This document shows positions 1 through 5,789 of a DNA stretch of 5,789 nucleotides, piece by piece. A model generated the notes under the pieces. The model had not been told where the DNA came from, did not search any database, and worked only from the letters and a program-made list of their open reading frames with translations. A program made the position numbers and the translations under genes. Each line of letters opens with the position of its first letter. The stretch's first letter is position 1. The DNA comes from an uncultured Oscillospiraceae bacterium (GTDB lineage Bacteria > Bacillota > Clostridia > Oscillospirales > Oscillospiraceae): the NCBI GenBank assembly GCA_934659415.1, contig CAKUHW010000076.1, forward strand, positions 1 to 5,789. The letters are read 5' to 3'.

Positions 1-1836
1 GGATTCTTCCGGCCCGAGGAACCTATTACAATTCAAGAGGCCGCAGCAATTTTCTATTTGGCGGTGCAAAAGGGCCTGATGGATGTGGTCCTCCTTCCCG
101 GTGATGGCTGGGAGCTGCAAGGCAGCAACACAGCGGCCTGGGCTAAAGATGCTATGCAGGCAATGATCGCCAGTGGAGTCATTGCCGCTGGTACCGCTCC
201 CGACCAACCTATGACTTGGCTGGACTCGGCAAAACTTACCGCTAAGTTTATGCAGACGGATCTGACTGAACAACTGCCTCCTGAACTCTTTGACGAAGTA
301 CTGGTGGTCGTACACACCAACGACACCCACGGATACGTCCAAAATGAGGCACGCGTTAAGGCCATTGCGGACTATTACAAGGGATTGTACGGGGAAAATG
401 TGATCACCATGTCCGCAGGCAATATCTATGCCGGAGGCGCGGCAATCGCCCATTATTATAAGGGCGAAAAAATTCGGGAAATCATGGAGTCTGCGGGCTA
501 TGACTATGTGACCCCTGGTAATAATGACTTCAACCTGGAGGATAAGACCCCCGGGCAAAATGAAATTCTGGCTCAGGAGGCCTCCTACAAAACCCTTGCC
601 GCAAATCTTTATTGCGAAGAGGACGGCGTTTCCACCGGCCGGCTGGTGTTCCCGCGAGGCGAAGTATTGACGACCACAGGCGGCACAAAAGTTGGTATCT
701 TTGGATTGGCGTTGCTGGGACGTCAGAGCGACACGTATTTTCAAAGCGACGATCTGGAGACCGCTAAGGACATGGTGTCGATGTTCAAGGAGCTGGACTG
801 CGGCGTGATCATGGCCCTAGGTCACAAGGGCTGGAAAGGCGAGCCTGACGGAACGTCCGCCGAAGAACAAGACGGCGAAATGGCCGTAGATTATGGTTCA
901 GCGGTAATTGCCGATCAGACTGATGGTCTTGATGCACTGATCGACGGACACTCTCACTCCATCATCAACGATGGCAGCGGATGGATCAGCCCCAATACCG
1001 GATGCATGGTCACACAGGCCGGAGAAAAGGGCAACGTTGTCGGCGTTATGAAGCTGTATCTGAAGGATGGTCATGTAGAAAAAGCTGTGGCGGATCTAAT
1101 CGACGAGGCGCAACTGCCGCTCTTTGATCCAGACCCGCAGACCCAGGCCGTTGTGGACGCAGCCAATGCGCAGTTTGACGATGACACGAAGCTCCCGGTG
1201 GGTGAAACGCCTTACAACCTCAATGCAGCTCGTCTTTCCGGGAACAATGACCTCTACGGCATTCGCACCGATGAGACCAACATGGGTGATCTATGCGCAG
1301 ATGCCTTGGCTTGGCAGCTACAGGCAGACGTCGCCGTGATGGCCGCCGGTGGGATCCGGGCATCTATTCCGGAAGGCGAAATCACGCTGGGAGACTGGTT
1401 TAGTGTCTTTGCCATTGGTGGTTCCTACACAGTCTCAGACATTACCGGGCAGGAATTGCTGGAAGCCCTGGCCTCTCCGCTGAGCGATCTCCCGCAGGAG
1501 TCTCCTGGTTTTATTCAAGTCAGCGGAATCAAGTTTGGATTTGTCGTGGGTGACGGGATGGTGACCATTCTGAATCCCACAGTCGGCGGGGTTCCCCTGG
1601 ATGTGAAGAAAACCTATCGGGTAGCACAGATGTCCACGGAAGAATCTGAGACGGAAGACAGCATTTCCGGCATGGACGCACTGGCGGATATGATGGTAGA
1701 CTATTTGTCCAATGACGATTATACAATCTATCCCGATGTCCCCCGGCCGGACGAACGCATGGTGCAGTATGACGCAGTCCCCGAAGGCGCAACCGCCTAT
1801 GAAGTTGAGGTCACGCAGGGAATGATGCGTCCATAA
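1..1836 (+). CDS. SLH-anchored 5'-nucleotidase-like metallophosphoesterase (5' partial)
   Basis: The frame is open from base 1, so the gene starts before the window; the TTG at 58 is internal. Residues are numbered from the first codon seen. Residues 1-22 (FRPEEPITIQEAAAIF) are the end of one SLH repeat and about 44-85 form another, implying attachment to cell-wall polymer outside the cell. A metallophosphoesterase domain follows: HTNDTHG at 105-111, SAGN at 138-141, PGNNDFN at 172-178, GHKG at 274-277 and DGHSHS at 315-320. The 5'-nucleotidase C-terminal domain shows DETNMGDL at 424-431, GGIRASIP at 450-457 and GFIQVSG at 503-509. The family usually hydrolyses nucleotides or related phosphoesters to scavenge nucleosides and phosphate. 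Compared with E. coli UshA, the bridging Asp84 is N141, the catalytic His117-Asp120 pair is N175 and N178, and the PFGN and F-x-x-x-GGDGY substrate-loop motifs are absent. The fold is well supported, but activity is doubtful and the natural substrate is unknown. The stop is TAA at 1834. Confidence 0.9.
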   Translation, partial: GFFRPEEPITIQEAAAIFYLAVQKGLMDVVLLPGDGWELQGSNTAAWAKDAMQAMIASGVIAAGTAPDQPMTWLDSAKLTAKFMQTDLTEQLPPELFDEVLVVVHTNDTHGYVQNEARVKAIADYYKGLYGENVITMSAGNIYAGGAAIAHYYKGEKIREIMESAGYDYVTPGNNDFNLEDKTPGQNEILAQEASYKTLAANLYCEEDGVSTGRLVFPRGEVLTTTGGTKVGIFGLALLGRQSDTYFQSDDLETAKDMVSMFKELDCGVIMALGHKGWKGEPDGTSAEEQDGEMAVDYGSAVIADQTDGLDALIDGHSHSIINDGSGWISPNTGCMVTQAGEKGNVVGVMKLYLKDGHVEKAVADLIDEAQLPLFDPDPQTQAVVDAANAQFDDDTKLPVGETPYNLNAARLSGNNDLYGIRTDETNMGDLCADALAWQLQADVAVMAAGGIRASIPEGEITLGDWFSVFAIGGSYTVSDITGQELLEALASPLSDLPQESPGFIQVSGIKFGFVVGDGMVTILNPTVGGVPLDVKKTYRVAQMSTEESETEDSISGMDALADMMVDYLSNDDYTIYPDVPRPDERMVQYDAVPEGATAYEVEVTQGMMRP

Positions 1837-1896
1837 TATATGCCACGCCACCTTTACGGCCTACGCAGCAGCTATGCAGATTTATTTTTTATATAG

Positions 1897-1934
1897 GAAT
1901 GTCCCCATTCTGAACAATACAGAATGGGGCATTC
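1897..1934 (+). terminator. Hairpin, probable transcription terminator after the nucleotidase-like gene
   Basis: The arms GAATGTCCCCATTCTG (1897-1912) and CAGAATGGGGCATTC (1920-1934) pair over 15 bp with one bulged T at 1902 and a 7-nt loop AACAATA. The hairpin starts 60 bp after the nucleotidase-like stop codon. The T-run that follows on the plus strand is only TTT (1935-1937), which is weak for intrinsic termination. Read on the minus strand, the hairpin would be followed by A-rich sequence, so it is not a good terminator for the fossil gene. A protective 3' hairpin is an alternative role. Confidence 0.55.
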
Positions 1935-1970
1935 TTTCGAAAAAGAAGTATGTTCTACTGGAAAGCAGAT

Positions 1971-2129
1971 TTATGCCTTATCTCTGGAAGGCAACTCAAT
2001 AGTGGCGATCCCCTCCTCGTACACCTTGCCGAACAGCCGGGAAATCCACCATGCCATGTCTACACAGTGCTTACCGTCTTTGACGTATTTCTTTGTCACA
2101 TAGCCCTTGGTGTGGAAGCAGCCGTATTC
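1971..2129 (-). pseudogene. Orphan 3' end of a probable MaoC-like (hot-dog fold) gene
   Basis: Reading the minus strand from 2129 to the TAA at 1973-1971 gives 52 residues that look like real protein: GCFHTKGYVTKKYVKDGK near the start, then VDMAWW, then YEEGIATIELPS before the stop. The pattern of G-x-V, then K-x-x-x-DGK, a hydrophobic strand, G-x-V-Y-x-EG, and A-T-x-x-LP just before the C-terminus resembles the last strands of MaoC-type acyl dehydratases, though this is from memory and not a search. In this frame a TGA lies directly upstream (2132-2130), and no start codon or ribosome site is present, so the piece cannot be translated as an independent gene. It abuts and partly overlaps the lipoprotein leader remnant in another frame, which indicates a deletion or fusion junction near 2130. 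That it is a gene remnant is fairly convincing; the family name is tentative. Confidence 0.5.
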
Positions 2130-2241
2130 TCAGCGGTTGCTTCCGGGGCGGAAACCTGACTACTGCCGGTCCCGCCGCAGCCTGCCAGAACGGCAACCAG
2201 CAACGCAGCAGTCAGCAGCAGAGCAAGCAGTCTTTTTTCAT
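2096..2241 (-). pseudogene. Broken lipoprotein leader (exported protein gene remnant)
   Basis: On the minus strand, ATG at 2241 follows a good ribosome site and starts ATG AAA AAA GAC, which hits a TGA after nine codons. Adding one A to the six-A run (2238-2233) restores MKKRLLALLLTAALLVAVLA followed by GCGGTGSS: a textbook lipoprotein signal peptide with the lipobox LAGC and a Ser/Gly-rich tether, then a short A/T/S/P-rich stretch (SQVSAPEATAENTAAS) and a stop at 2098-2096. Such leaders are typical of ABC-transporter binding proteins in Clostridia, and the intact neighbour at 4082 has the same plan. No mature domain remains. The codons after about 2130 are a run-out into sequence that reads as a different protein in another frame. 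Two lesions, a frameshift and loss of the whole body, argue for a pseudogene over a sequencing error alone. The original product was probably a solute-binding lipoprotein, but this cannot be proven. Confidence 0.65.
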
Positions 2242-2249
2242 TTCGTACA

Positions 2250-2256
2250 CTCCTTC
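2250..2256 (-). promoter_or_regulatory. Ribosome binding site of the broken lipoprotein gene
   Basis: GAAGGAG on the minus strand lies 8 nt before the ATG at 2241. It is a strong and well-placed site, supporting the view that a real gene once started here and that its initiation signals have not yet decayed. Confidence 0.7.
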
Positions 2257-2286
2257 TTTTACGATAAGATTAAGGTTCTGTATTTT

Positions 2287-2315
2287 ATTATATCGAAATG
2301 CCTTTTTGCGGAAAA
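2287..2315 (-). promoter_or_regulatory. Probable promoter of the broken lipoprotein gene
   Basis: On the minus strand a perfect TATAAT (2292-2287) lies 17 bp after a weak -35-like TTTTCC (2315-2310). The surroundings are clearly more A/T-rich than the flanking genes. Transcription would start near 2280, leaving a leader of about 40 nt before the ribosome site and ATG at 2241. The poor -35 suggests either a weak promoter or dependence on an activator. The AraC-type regulator encoded just upstream on the same strand is a candidate, but its possible sites are only suggested at the other promoter. Confidence 0.5.
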
Positions 2316-2363
2316 GGGCTATAAATTGAACCCTGTGACGTTTTTTGTTATGTAGATAAACAA

Positions 2364-2397
2364 GTGCCGACAGTAACTGTTTCATAACTGTCGGCAC
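2364..2397 (-). terminator. Rho-independent terminator of the AraC-family regulator gene
   Basis: GTGCCGACAGT (2364-2374) and ACTGTCGGCAC (2387-2397) form a perfect 11-bp G/C-rich stem with a 12-nt loop. On the minus strand it lies 4 nt after the regulator's stop codon and is followed by TTGTTTAT, a reasonable U-rich tail. It separates the regulator from the downstream promoter and lipoprotein remnant, so these were independent transcription units. Confidence 0.8.
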
Positions 2398-2401
2398 CTC
2401 G

Positions 2402-3913
2402 TTATTCCCTAATATGCTGTTTTCGGAATGCAAACGGTGTCACTCCTGTACTCCGCTTAAACACACTGGAGAAATGTGAAAAATTCACAAACCCAACTTT
2501 AGCAGCCACTTCTGACACAGACAACGTACAACCAGCCAATAGTTGCTTAGCGAGCATGATGCGTTGCTCCATAATATAGTCCGTAACGGTTTGACCACAT
2601 TCCCTCTTAAAAATTCGATCCAAATAGTCTGCGGAAAGATAGAAATGCTCTGCAATGGAATTACGGGTCAAAGCATAATCCAAATGCTCTCGGATGTGTA
2701 TTTTGATCTCCTCGGCCAGATTCCGTTGATCATGTTCTGCCGTCCCGAGACGTTCCAGCGTTGCGCAGATCGTTTGGAGTAGCTCCAGGAAGTCCTGCAC
2801 CGAGGTACCAGCCTGGGACATCAGCTCCGAGGGAATGTCCACAAGGATATCGGTGCTACTCTTCCGAACGAGCTCCAGCTTTCGCAGACCGTCCAGCAGC
2901 TGATATTTATAATTCTCCAGGAAATGTGCATTGATCTGGGGTACCACATCGGGATGGAAAAAGAACGTTTTGGCGGTTTCTATGGTTTCCTCAAACATTC
3001 CGCAGTCCAGCAGCGTCAGCAGTTTTTCCGCATTGGGCTGCGGCGGCGTGTTCATAGGGAGTACACTGGGGGTGCTGGGCAACAGCTGGTTGTCCAGATA
3101 TACCTGATTTTGCCCAGCCTGCTCCATATGGGCGGTCTGTTCCGGCAGCGCCTGGCAGTCGCAGGGAGTCCCCAGCATACAAACTGTGTGCAGGTGCTTT
3201 TCCTGACAGGCCGCAAGCAGCTGGTTGCAGCCTGAGGCAACTGTGTCGGAAGAAAGCGCCGGTCCAAACAGCAGGAACAACAGGGTATGACGGCCCAGTG
3301 TCGTTACCTGCACTTGCAACGGCGAAAAGTATGCCGGGCACAGCAAAACGGACAGCGGGTCAGCGCCGTCTCCAGAAGAACATTCAGGTTTTCGGTAGCG
3401 CAGATACACGGGCATAACCTGGGCCGGCAGCTTCACCGCATGCCTTTGCGCGGCGGCTGACAAGGTGTCCTCCGCCGCCGGAATACGGCGGTCGATCAAG
3501 GCCTGCCAAAAAGCGTTTTGAATCATCGGGAGACTTCCCCGCCAGTACCGGGCGGCGGTGTTTTGCCGTGCCCGTGAGATCATCCGATGGACCAGGGCGC
3601 AGAGGGCATCACCGGATATGGGTACTGTCAAATATCCGCAACAATCCCGTTCCATGGCGCGCTGCGCAAAGGGCAGGCCGGAAGCATGTCCAATAATCGC
3701 CAGGACCGGTCCGTCTCCGACATCCTGCGGGAACAGCGAGAGCGGGTCTCCGCCGGGCAGGCTGTCGGAGACCAGGCACAGGTCGATCCTGTGGGTACGG
3801 AGCAGTTCCTCCGCCTGCGAGGTGGAGGCCGCAACATAAATCCCGGAAAGCGCTTCCATGGAACGAAGCACGTCGGGGACCGGGAATATCTCATCGATCC
3901 ACAAAAGGTTCAT
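2402..3913 (-). CDS. AraC-family transcriptional regulator with degenerate receiver-like N-terminus (YesN-like)
   Basis: 503 residues, starting at the ATG at 3913 because AAAGGAGG lies 7 nt before it; an ATG 17 codons upstream has no such site and overlaps the promoter. Residues 1-115 follow a response-regulator receiver pattern (LLWIDE at 3-8, DLCLVSDSLPGG at 44-55, AIIGHAS at 72-78, GYLTVPI at 93-99). The phospho-acceptor Asp position reads Ser49, with an Asp next to it, the conserved Thr is Gly75 and the conserved Lys is Val97, so normal phosphorylation control is unlikely. Residues about 116-395 match nothing I recognise. The AraC/XylS DNA-binding domain spans about 399-503, with one helix-turn-helix near 419-440 and the second near 465-490 (SEVAAKVGF followed by FSSVFKRSTGVTPFAFR). 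YesN-type proteins commonly control adjacent sugar-uptake genes; the divergent binding-protein gene at 4082 is the obvious target. Family assignment is sure; inducer and targets are inferred. Confidence 0.92.
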   Translation of the reverse strand: MNLLWIDEIFPVPDVLRSMEALSGIYVAASTSQAEELLRTHRIDLCLVSDSLPGGDPLSLFPQDVGDGPVLAIIGHASGLPFAQRAMERDCCGYLTVPISGDALCALVHRMISRARQNTAARYWRGSLPMIQNAFWQALIDRRIPAAEDTLSAAAQRHAVKLPAQVMPVYLRYRKPECSSGDGADPLSVLLCPAYFSPLQVQVTTLGRHTLLFLLFGPALSSDTVASGCNQLLAACQEKHLHTVCMLGTPCDCQALPEQTAHMEQAGQNQVYLDNQLLPSTPSVLPMNTPPQPNAEKLLTLLDCGMFEETIETAKTFFFHPDVVPQINAHFLENYKYQLLDGLRKLELVRKSSTDILVDIPSELMSQAGTSVQDFLELLQTICATLERLGTAEHDQRNLAEEIKIHIREHLDYALTRNSIAEHFYLSADYLDRIFKRECGQTVTDYIMEQRIMLAKQLLAGCTLSVSEVAAKVGFVNFSHFSSVFKRSTGVTPFAFRKQHIRE

Positions 3914-3920
3914 TTTGCAG

Positions 3921-3928
3921 CCTCCTTT
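3921..3928 (-). promoter_or_regulatory. Ribosome binding site that fixes the regulator start
   Basis: AAAGGAGG on the minus strand lies 7 nt before the ATG at 3913. It decides for this start over the in-frame ATG at 3964, which would add 17 residues with no family resemblance and would lie upstream of the likely transcription start. Confidence 0.85.
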
Positions 3929-3943
3929 CCATGTTACAGCGCT

Positions 3944-3972
3944 ATTATAACAAATTCTCTGCAAATTTTCAT
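3944..3972 (-). promoter_or_regulatory. Promoter of the AraC-family regulator gene
   Basis: On the minus strand the -10 is TATAAT (3949-3944), preceded by TGT to give an extended -10 (TGTTATAAT). A -35-like ATGAAA (3972-3967), matching TTGACA at 4 of 6 positions, lies 17 bp upstream. The start would be near 3937, about 24 nt before the ATG, ideal for the ribosome site at 3928-3921. It looks like a constitutive, moderately strong promoter. A copy of the GAAAAT box (ATTTTC at 3965-3970) overlaps its -35, so autoregulation is possible. Confidence 0.7.
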
Positions 3973-3981
3973 GGTGGAATA

Positions 3982-4010
3982 CGAAAATTGAAAAAAATCT
4001 GGTCGAAAAT
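3982..4010 (+). promoter_or_regulatory. Candidate regulator operator: two CGAAAAT direct repeats
   Basis: CGAAAAT occurs at 3982-3988 and again at 4004-4010, 22 bp apart start to start, about two helical turns and thus on the same DNA face. Relative to the expected start near 4051 the boxes are centred around -66 and -44. Paired direct repeats about 21 bp apart next to the -35 are typical of AraC-family activators, which bind DNA with two helix-turn-helix units per monomer. Two further GAAAAT copies lie nearby (inverted at 3965-3970, direct at 4032-4037). The region is A-rich, so a chance pattern is possible. Confidence 0.4.
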
Positions 4011-4015
4011 ATGAG

Positions 4016-4044
4016 AGCATCCGAATCAGGAGAAAATTTATAAT
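4016..4044 (+). promoter_or_regulatory. Promoter of the solute-binding lipoprotein gene (probably activator-dependent)
   Basis: A perfect TATAAT at 4039-4044 lies 38 bp before the ATG at 4082. The hexamer 17 bp upstream (AGCATC, 4016-4021) does not resemble TTGACA, and there is no TG extension. A consensus -10 without a -35 fits a promoter needing an activator, with the CGAAAAT repeats immediately upstream as the candidate landing site. Expected transcript start is near 4051. Confidence 0.65.
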
Positions 4045-4081
4045 ACAGCTGGAACCCCTATTACGCATTAAGGAGGATATT

Positions 4082-5789
4082 ATGAAAAAGTTTGATCGTG
4101 TATTGGCTCTGCTTTTGGCAATCTGTCTGCTGGGCGCATTGGGTGCCTGCACAGCGGAATCCGGCCGTGCGGCGGATGCCTCCGTGCCATCCGCATCGGA
4201 ACCTGTACAGGAAACGACTGCGGCTCCGGCCCCCGAAGCACAGCCGTCTGCGGCGGACAGTACTGCGGAGCCTGCGGATTCTATGTTGGAGCCCCCCGGC
4301 GCGGACACCTATACCGGTGCCATTCCCGCGGCGGACAGCACCGTCTCCTATCCCATCGCAGATGCCGGGATCACCCTGACCTTCTGGTCTCCCTTCAACA
4401 GCACCATGCCCGGCATCTATGACTACATCACCGATATTCCCGCCGTGGCGGCCATCTCCGAGGCCACCGGCGTGAATATCGACTGGACCACCGTCTCCGG
4501 TGCGGAGATGTTCTCTTCCTTTAACCTCATGGCGGCGGCAGGCGATTACTGCGACCTGGTTACCGCCGCGGTGGAATGCTACAGCGGCGGCGCTGTGGGT
4601 GCACTGGATGACGGCATCATTGTGGACCTGACGGACTATATCGAGGAAAACTGCCCCGAGTATCTCACCGCTTATGAGACACGCGGGGCGGAAAAGGACA
4701 TCGTCACCGATGACGGAAGATACGCCTGCCTCTATGGCGCCTTTGGTGACCTTTCCAACACCCAGGGCTATGTGATTCGCCAGGACTGGCTGGATGAGCT
4801 GGGCCTGGAGACCCCGGTGACCTACGAGGACTATTTTGGCGTGCTGTCCGCCTTCAAGGACGCCTATGGCTGCACGGATGCCTTTATGATGGACGAGACC
4901 AGCCAGGATGAATACCATACCTCCGGCGGCTTTGGCGTGCCCGGCTACAAGACCGGTATGTTCGGCGCCGGTTCTGACCTTTATCAGAAGAACGGCGTTG
5001 TGATGTCCTCCTTTGACCAGGAGGGCTACCATAAGTACTTGCAGGAAATGCACCGGTGGTATGAGGCTGGCCTGTTCTCGGCAGACTTTGTGACCCTGCC
5101 CTCCATGCCCAACCATGACTCCCGCACCCAGCTGATTGCCTCGGGCAATTCCGGCGTCTGGTATGTGGGTGCCACCTCCATTGCCTCCCAGGCCGAGGCC
5201 ACCGGTGATCCCAATGTCAAGATCGCGGGGATCGCCGACCCGGTGGAAACAGCCGGTGAGATCAACCACTTCTCCAGTGCCACTATTATCAACAAGCAGT
5301 GCAACGTGTCGGTGTCCGCAGACTGCGAGAATATCGAGACGGCGCTCCAGTATCTCAACTATTACTTTACCGATGAGGGCATTCGTCTCTATAACTACGG
5401 GGTCGAGGGCGAGAGCTACAACATGGAAAACGGAGAGATCGTCTATACGGACCTCATTATGAACCCCGCCGACGGATATACGCCCTACACCATGACCGAG
5501 GCCCATGTGCTGGTCGGCTATGTGGCTTCCGTCACCGATCCCCGCCGTTCCGACGCGTTCAGCTCCGAGGAATCCATTGCGGCCCTGGAGGTCTGGAATG
5601 CCACGCAGGACAACGCCTATACCATGCCCGCCGGCGTGGCTCTTTCCACGGAGGAATCCAGCCGAGCCAGCGCCCTCCAATCCGATCTTTACACCTATGT
5701 GGCAGAGTGCATTCCCAAGTTTATCTTGGGCGAGATGGACATTGACGCCGACTGGGACAGCTTTGTGGAGAGCTGCAACAGCATGGGAC
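4082..5789 (+). CDS. ABC-transporter extracellular solute-binding lipoprotein, family 1 (LipO/YtcQ-like; 3' partial)
   Basis: The ATG at 4082 follows AAGGAGG (4070-4076) by 5 nt. The 569 codons seen run open to the window edge. Residues 1-22 are a signal peptide (MKKFDRVLALLLAIC...) ending in the lipobox LGAC, so Cys23 should be lipidated and the protein tethered to the outer face of the membrane. Residues 24-90 are an A/P/E/S/D-rich flexible tether. The binding domain begins near residue 97 (ITLTFWSPF) and shows the large-family pattern of LipO/YtcQ proteins: a catch region with DLTDYIEENCPEYL, YVIRQDWLDELGL at 230-242, and DWDSFVESCNSMG at the break. In relatives the protein ends about 15-25 residues after such a segment, so little is missing. 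The family delivers oligosaccharides to a permease pair (often named YteP/LplB and YtcP/LplC), expected downstream. The divergent AraC-type gene probably controls it. The sugar cannot be told from sequence. G+C is visibly higher here than in the neighbouring nucleotidase-like gene. Confidence 0.93.
   Translation, partial: MKKFDRVLALLLAICLLGALGACTAESGRAADASVPSASEPVQETTAAPAPEAQPSAADSTAEPADSMLEPPGADTYTGAIPAADSTVSYPIADAGITLTFWSPFNSTMPGIYDYITDIPAVAAISEATGVNIDWTTVSGAEMFSSFNLMAAAGDYCDLVTAAVECYSGGAVGALDDGIIVDLTDYIEENCPEYLTAYETRGAEKDIVTDDGRYACLYGAFGDLSNTQGYVIRQDWLDELGLETPVTYEDYFGVLSAFKDAYGCTDAFMMDETSQDEYHTSGGFGVPGYKTGMFGAGSDLYQKNGVVMSSFDQEGYHKYLQEMHRWYEAGLFSADFVTLPSMPNHDSRTQLIASGNSGVWYVGATSIASQAEATGDPNVKIAGIADPVETAGEINHFSSATIINKQCNVSVSADCENIETALQYLNYYFTDEGIRLYNYGVEGESYNMENGEIVYTDLIMNPADGYTPYTMTEAHVLVGYVASVTDPRRSDAFSSEESIAALEVWNATQDNAYTMPAGVALSTEESSRASALQSDLYTYVAECIPKFILGEMDIDADWDSFVESCNSMG

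Noticed and set aside
58..60. TTG at 58 as the start of the nucleotidase-like gene.
   Set aside because: The frame is open to base 1 and the 19 codons before it encode the end of an SLH repeat, so the true start is outside the window.
1435..1851. Minus-strand frames opposite the 3' end of the nucleotidase-like gene.
   Set aside because: They overlap a strongly supported conserved domain on the plus strand and have no start signals or motifs.
1950..2355. Several short plus-strand open frames over the fossil region.
   Set aside because: They lie opposite the signal-peptide and hot-dog-like codons, have no ribosome sites, and their products are low in recognisable features.
1897..2397. The two hairpins as ends of a mobile element bracketing the fossil.
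   Set aside because: The stems have unrelated sequences, there is no target duplication and no transposase remnant between them; terminator roles explain them better.
2212..2433. A 73-codon minus-strand frame running through the regulator terminator into the lipoprotein start.
   Set aside because: It spans a terminator hairpin, a promoter and a ribosome site, and its residues look like translated non-coding A/T-rich DNA.
3914..3964. ATG at 3964 as the regulator start.
   Set aside because: It has no ribosome site, the extra 17 residues do not fit the receiver-like fold, and it lies upstream of the likely -10 box.
4061..5680. A 539-codon open frame on the minus strand opposite the binding-protein gene.
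   Set aside because: It mirrors the codon bias of the plus-strand gene, which has a signal peptide, ribosome site and family motifs. The minus-strand product is Gly/His/Val-rich with no recognisable domain and no ribosome site, and it runs into the divergent promoter region's gene start.

Overview
The window looks like a piece of a gut-type Clostridia (Bacillota) chromosome. The clues are an S-layer-homology (SLH) surface protein, strong AGGAGG ribosome sites, TATAAT boxes, a YesN-like AraC-family regulator, and a large family-1 sugar-binding lipoprotein with a Clostridia-style A/P/E/S-rich linker. The genus cannot be read from the sequence; Oscillospirales or Lachnospirales are plausible guesses.

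Layout. (1) Positions 1-1836 (+) hold the 3' part of a gene for a surface-anchored protein: SLH repeats followed by a two-domain 5'-nucleotidase/metallophosphoesterase-like body. The fold signatures are clear, but the bridging metal ligand and the catalytic His-Asp dyad all appear as Asn, so it may not be a normal nucleotidase. (2) Positions 1837-2401 contain no intact gene. A hairpin lies at 1897-1934. Next to it, on the minus strand, is a gene fossil (1971-2241): an intact promoter, ribosome site and lipoprotein leader with a one-base frameshift, joined out of frame to the last ~52 codons of an unrelated gene, probably a MaoC/hot-dog-fold protein. A terminator hairpin at 2364-2397 closes the regulator gene. 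(3) Positions 2402-3913 (-) encode a 503-residue regulator with a degenerate receiver-like N-terminus, a long unrecognised middle and a C-terminal AraC DNA-binding domain. (4) Positions 3914-4081 form a compact divergent promoter region with repeated GAAAAT boxes. (5) Positions 4082-5789 (+) encode a solute-binding lipoprotein of the LipO/YtcQ type, cut by the window end shortly before its expected C-terminus.

Working model (inference): the AraC-type protein controls the divergent binding-protein gene, whose promoter has a perfect -10 but no good -35, as expected for activator dependence. Permease and possibly glycoside hydrolase genes would be expected downstream of 5789. The fossil lies just downstream of the regulator and begins like another exported lipoprotein, so the locus may once have had a second one that was lost by deletion. 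I see no phage, CRISPR, tRNA, rRNA or insertion-sequence features. The most unusual items are the chimeric fossil with its live-looking promoter and the Asn-substituted nucleotidase.
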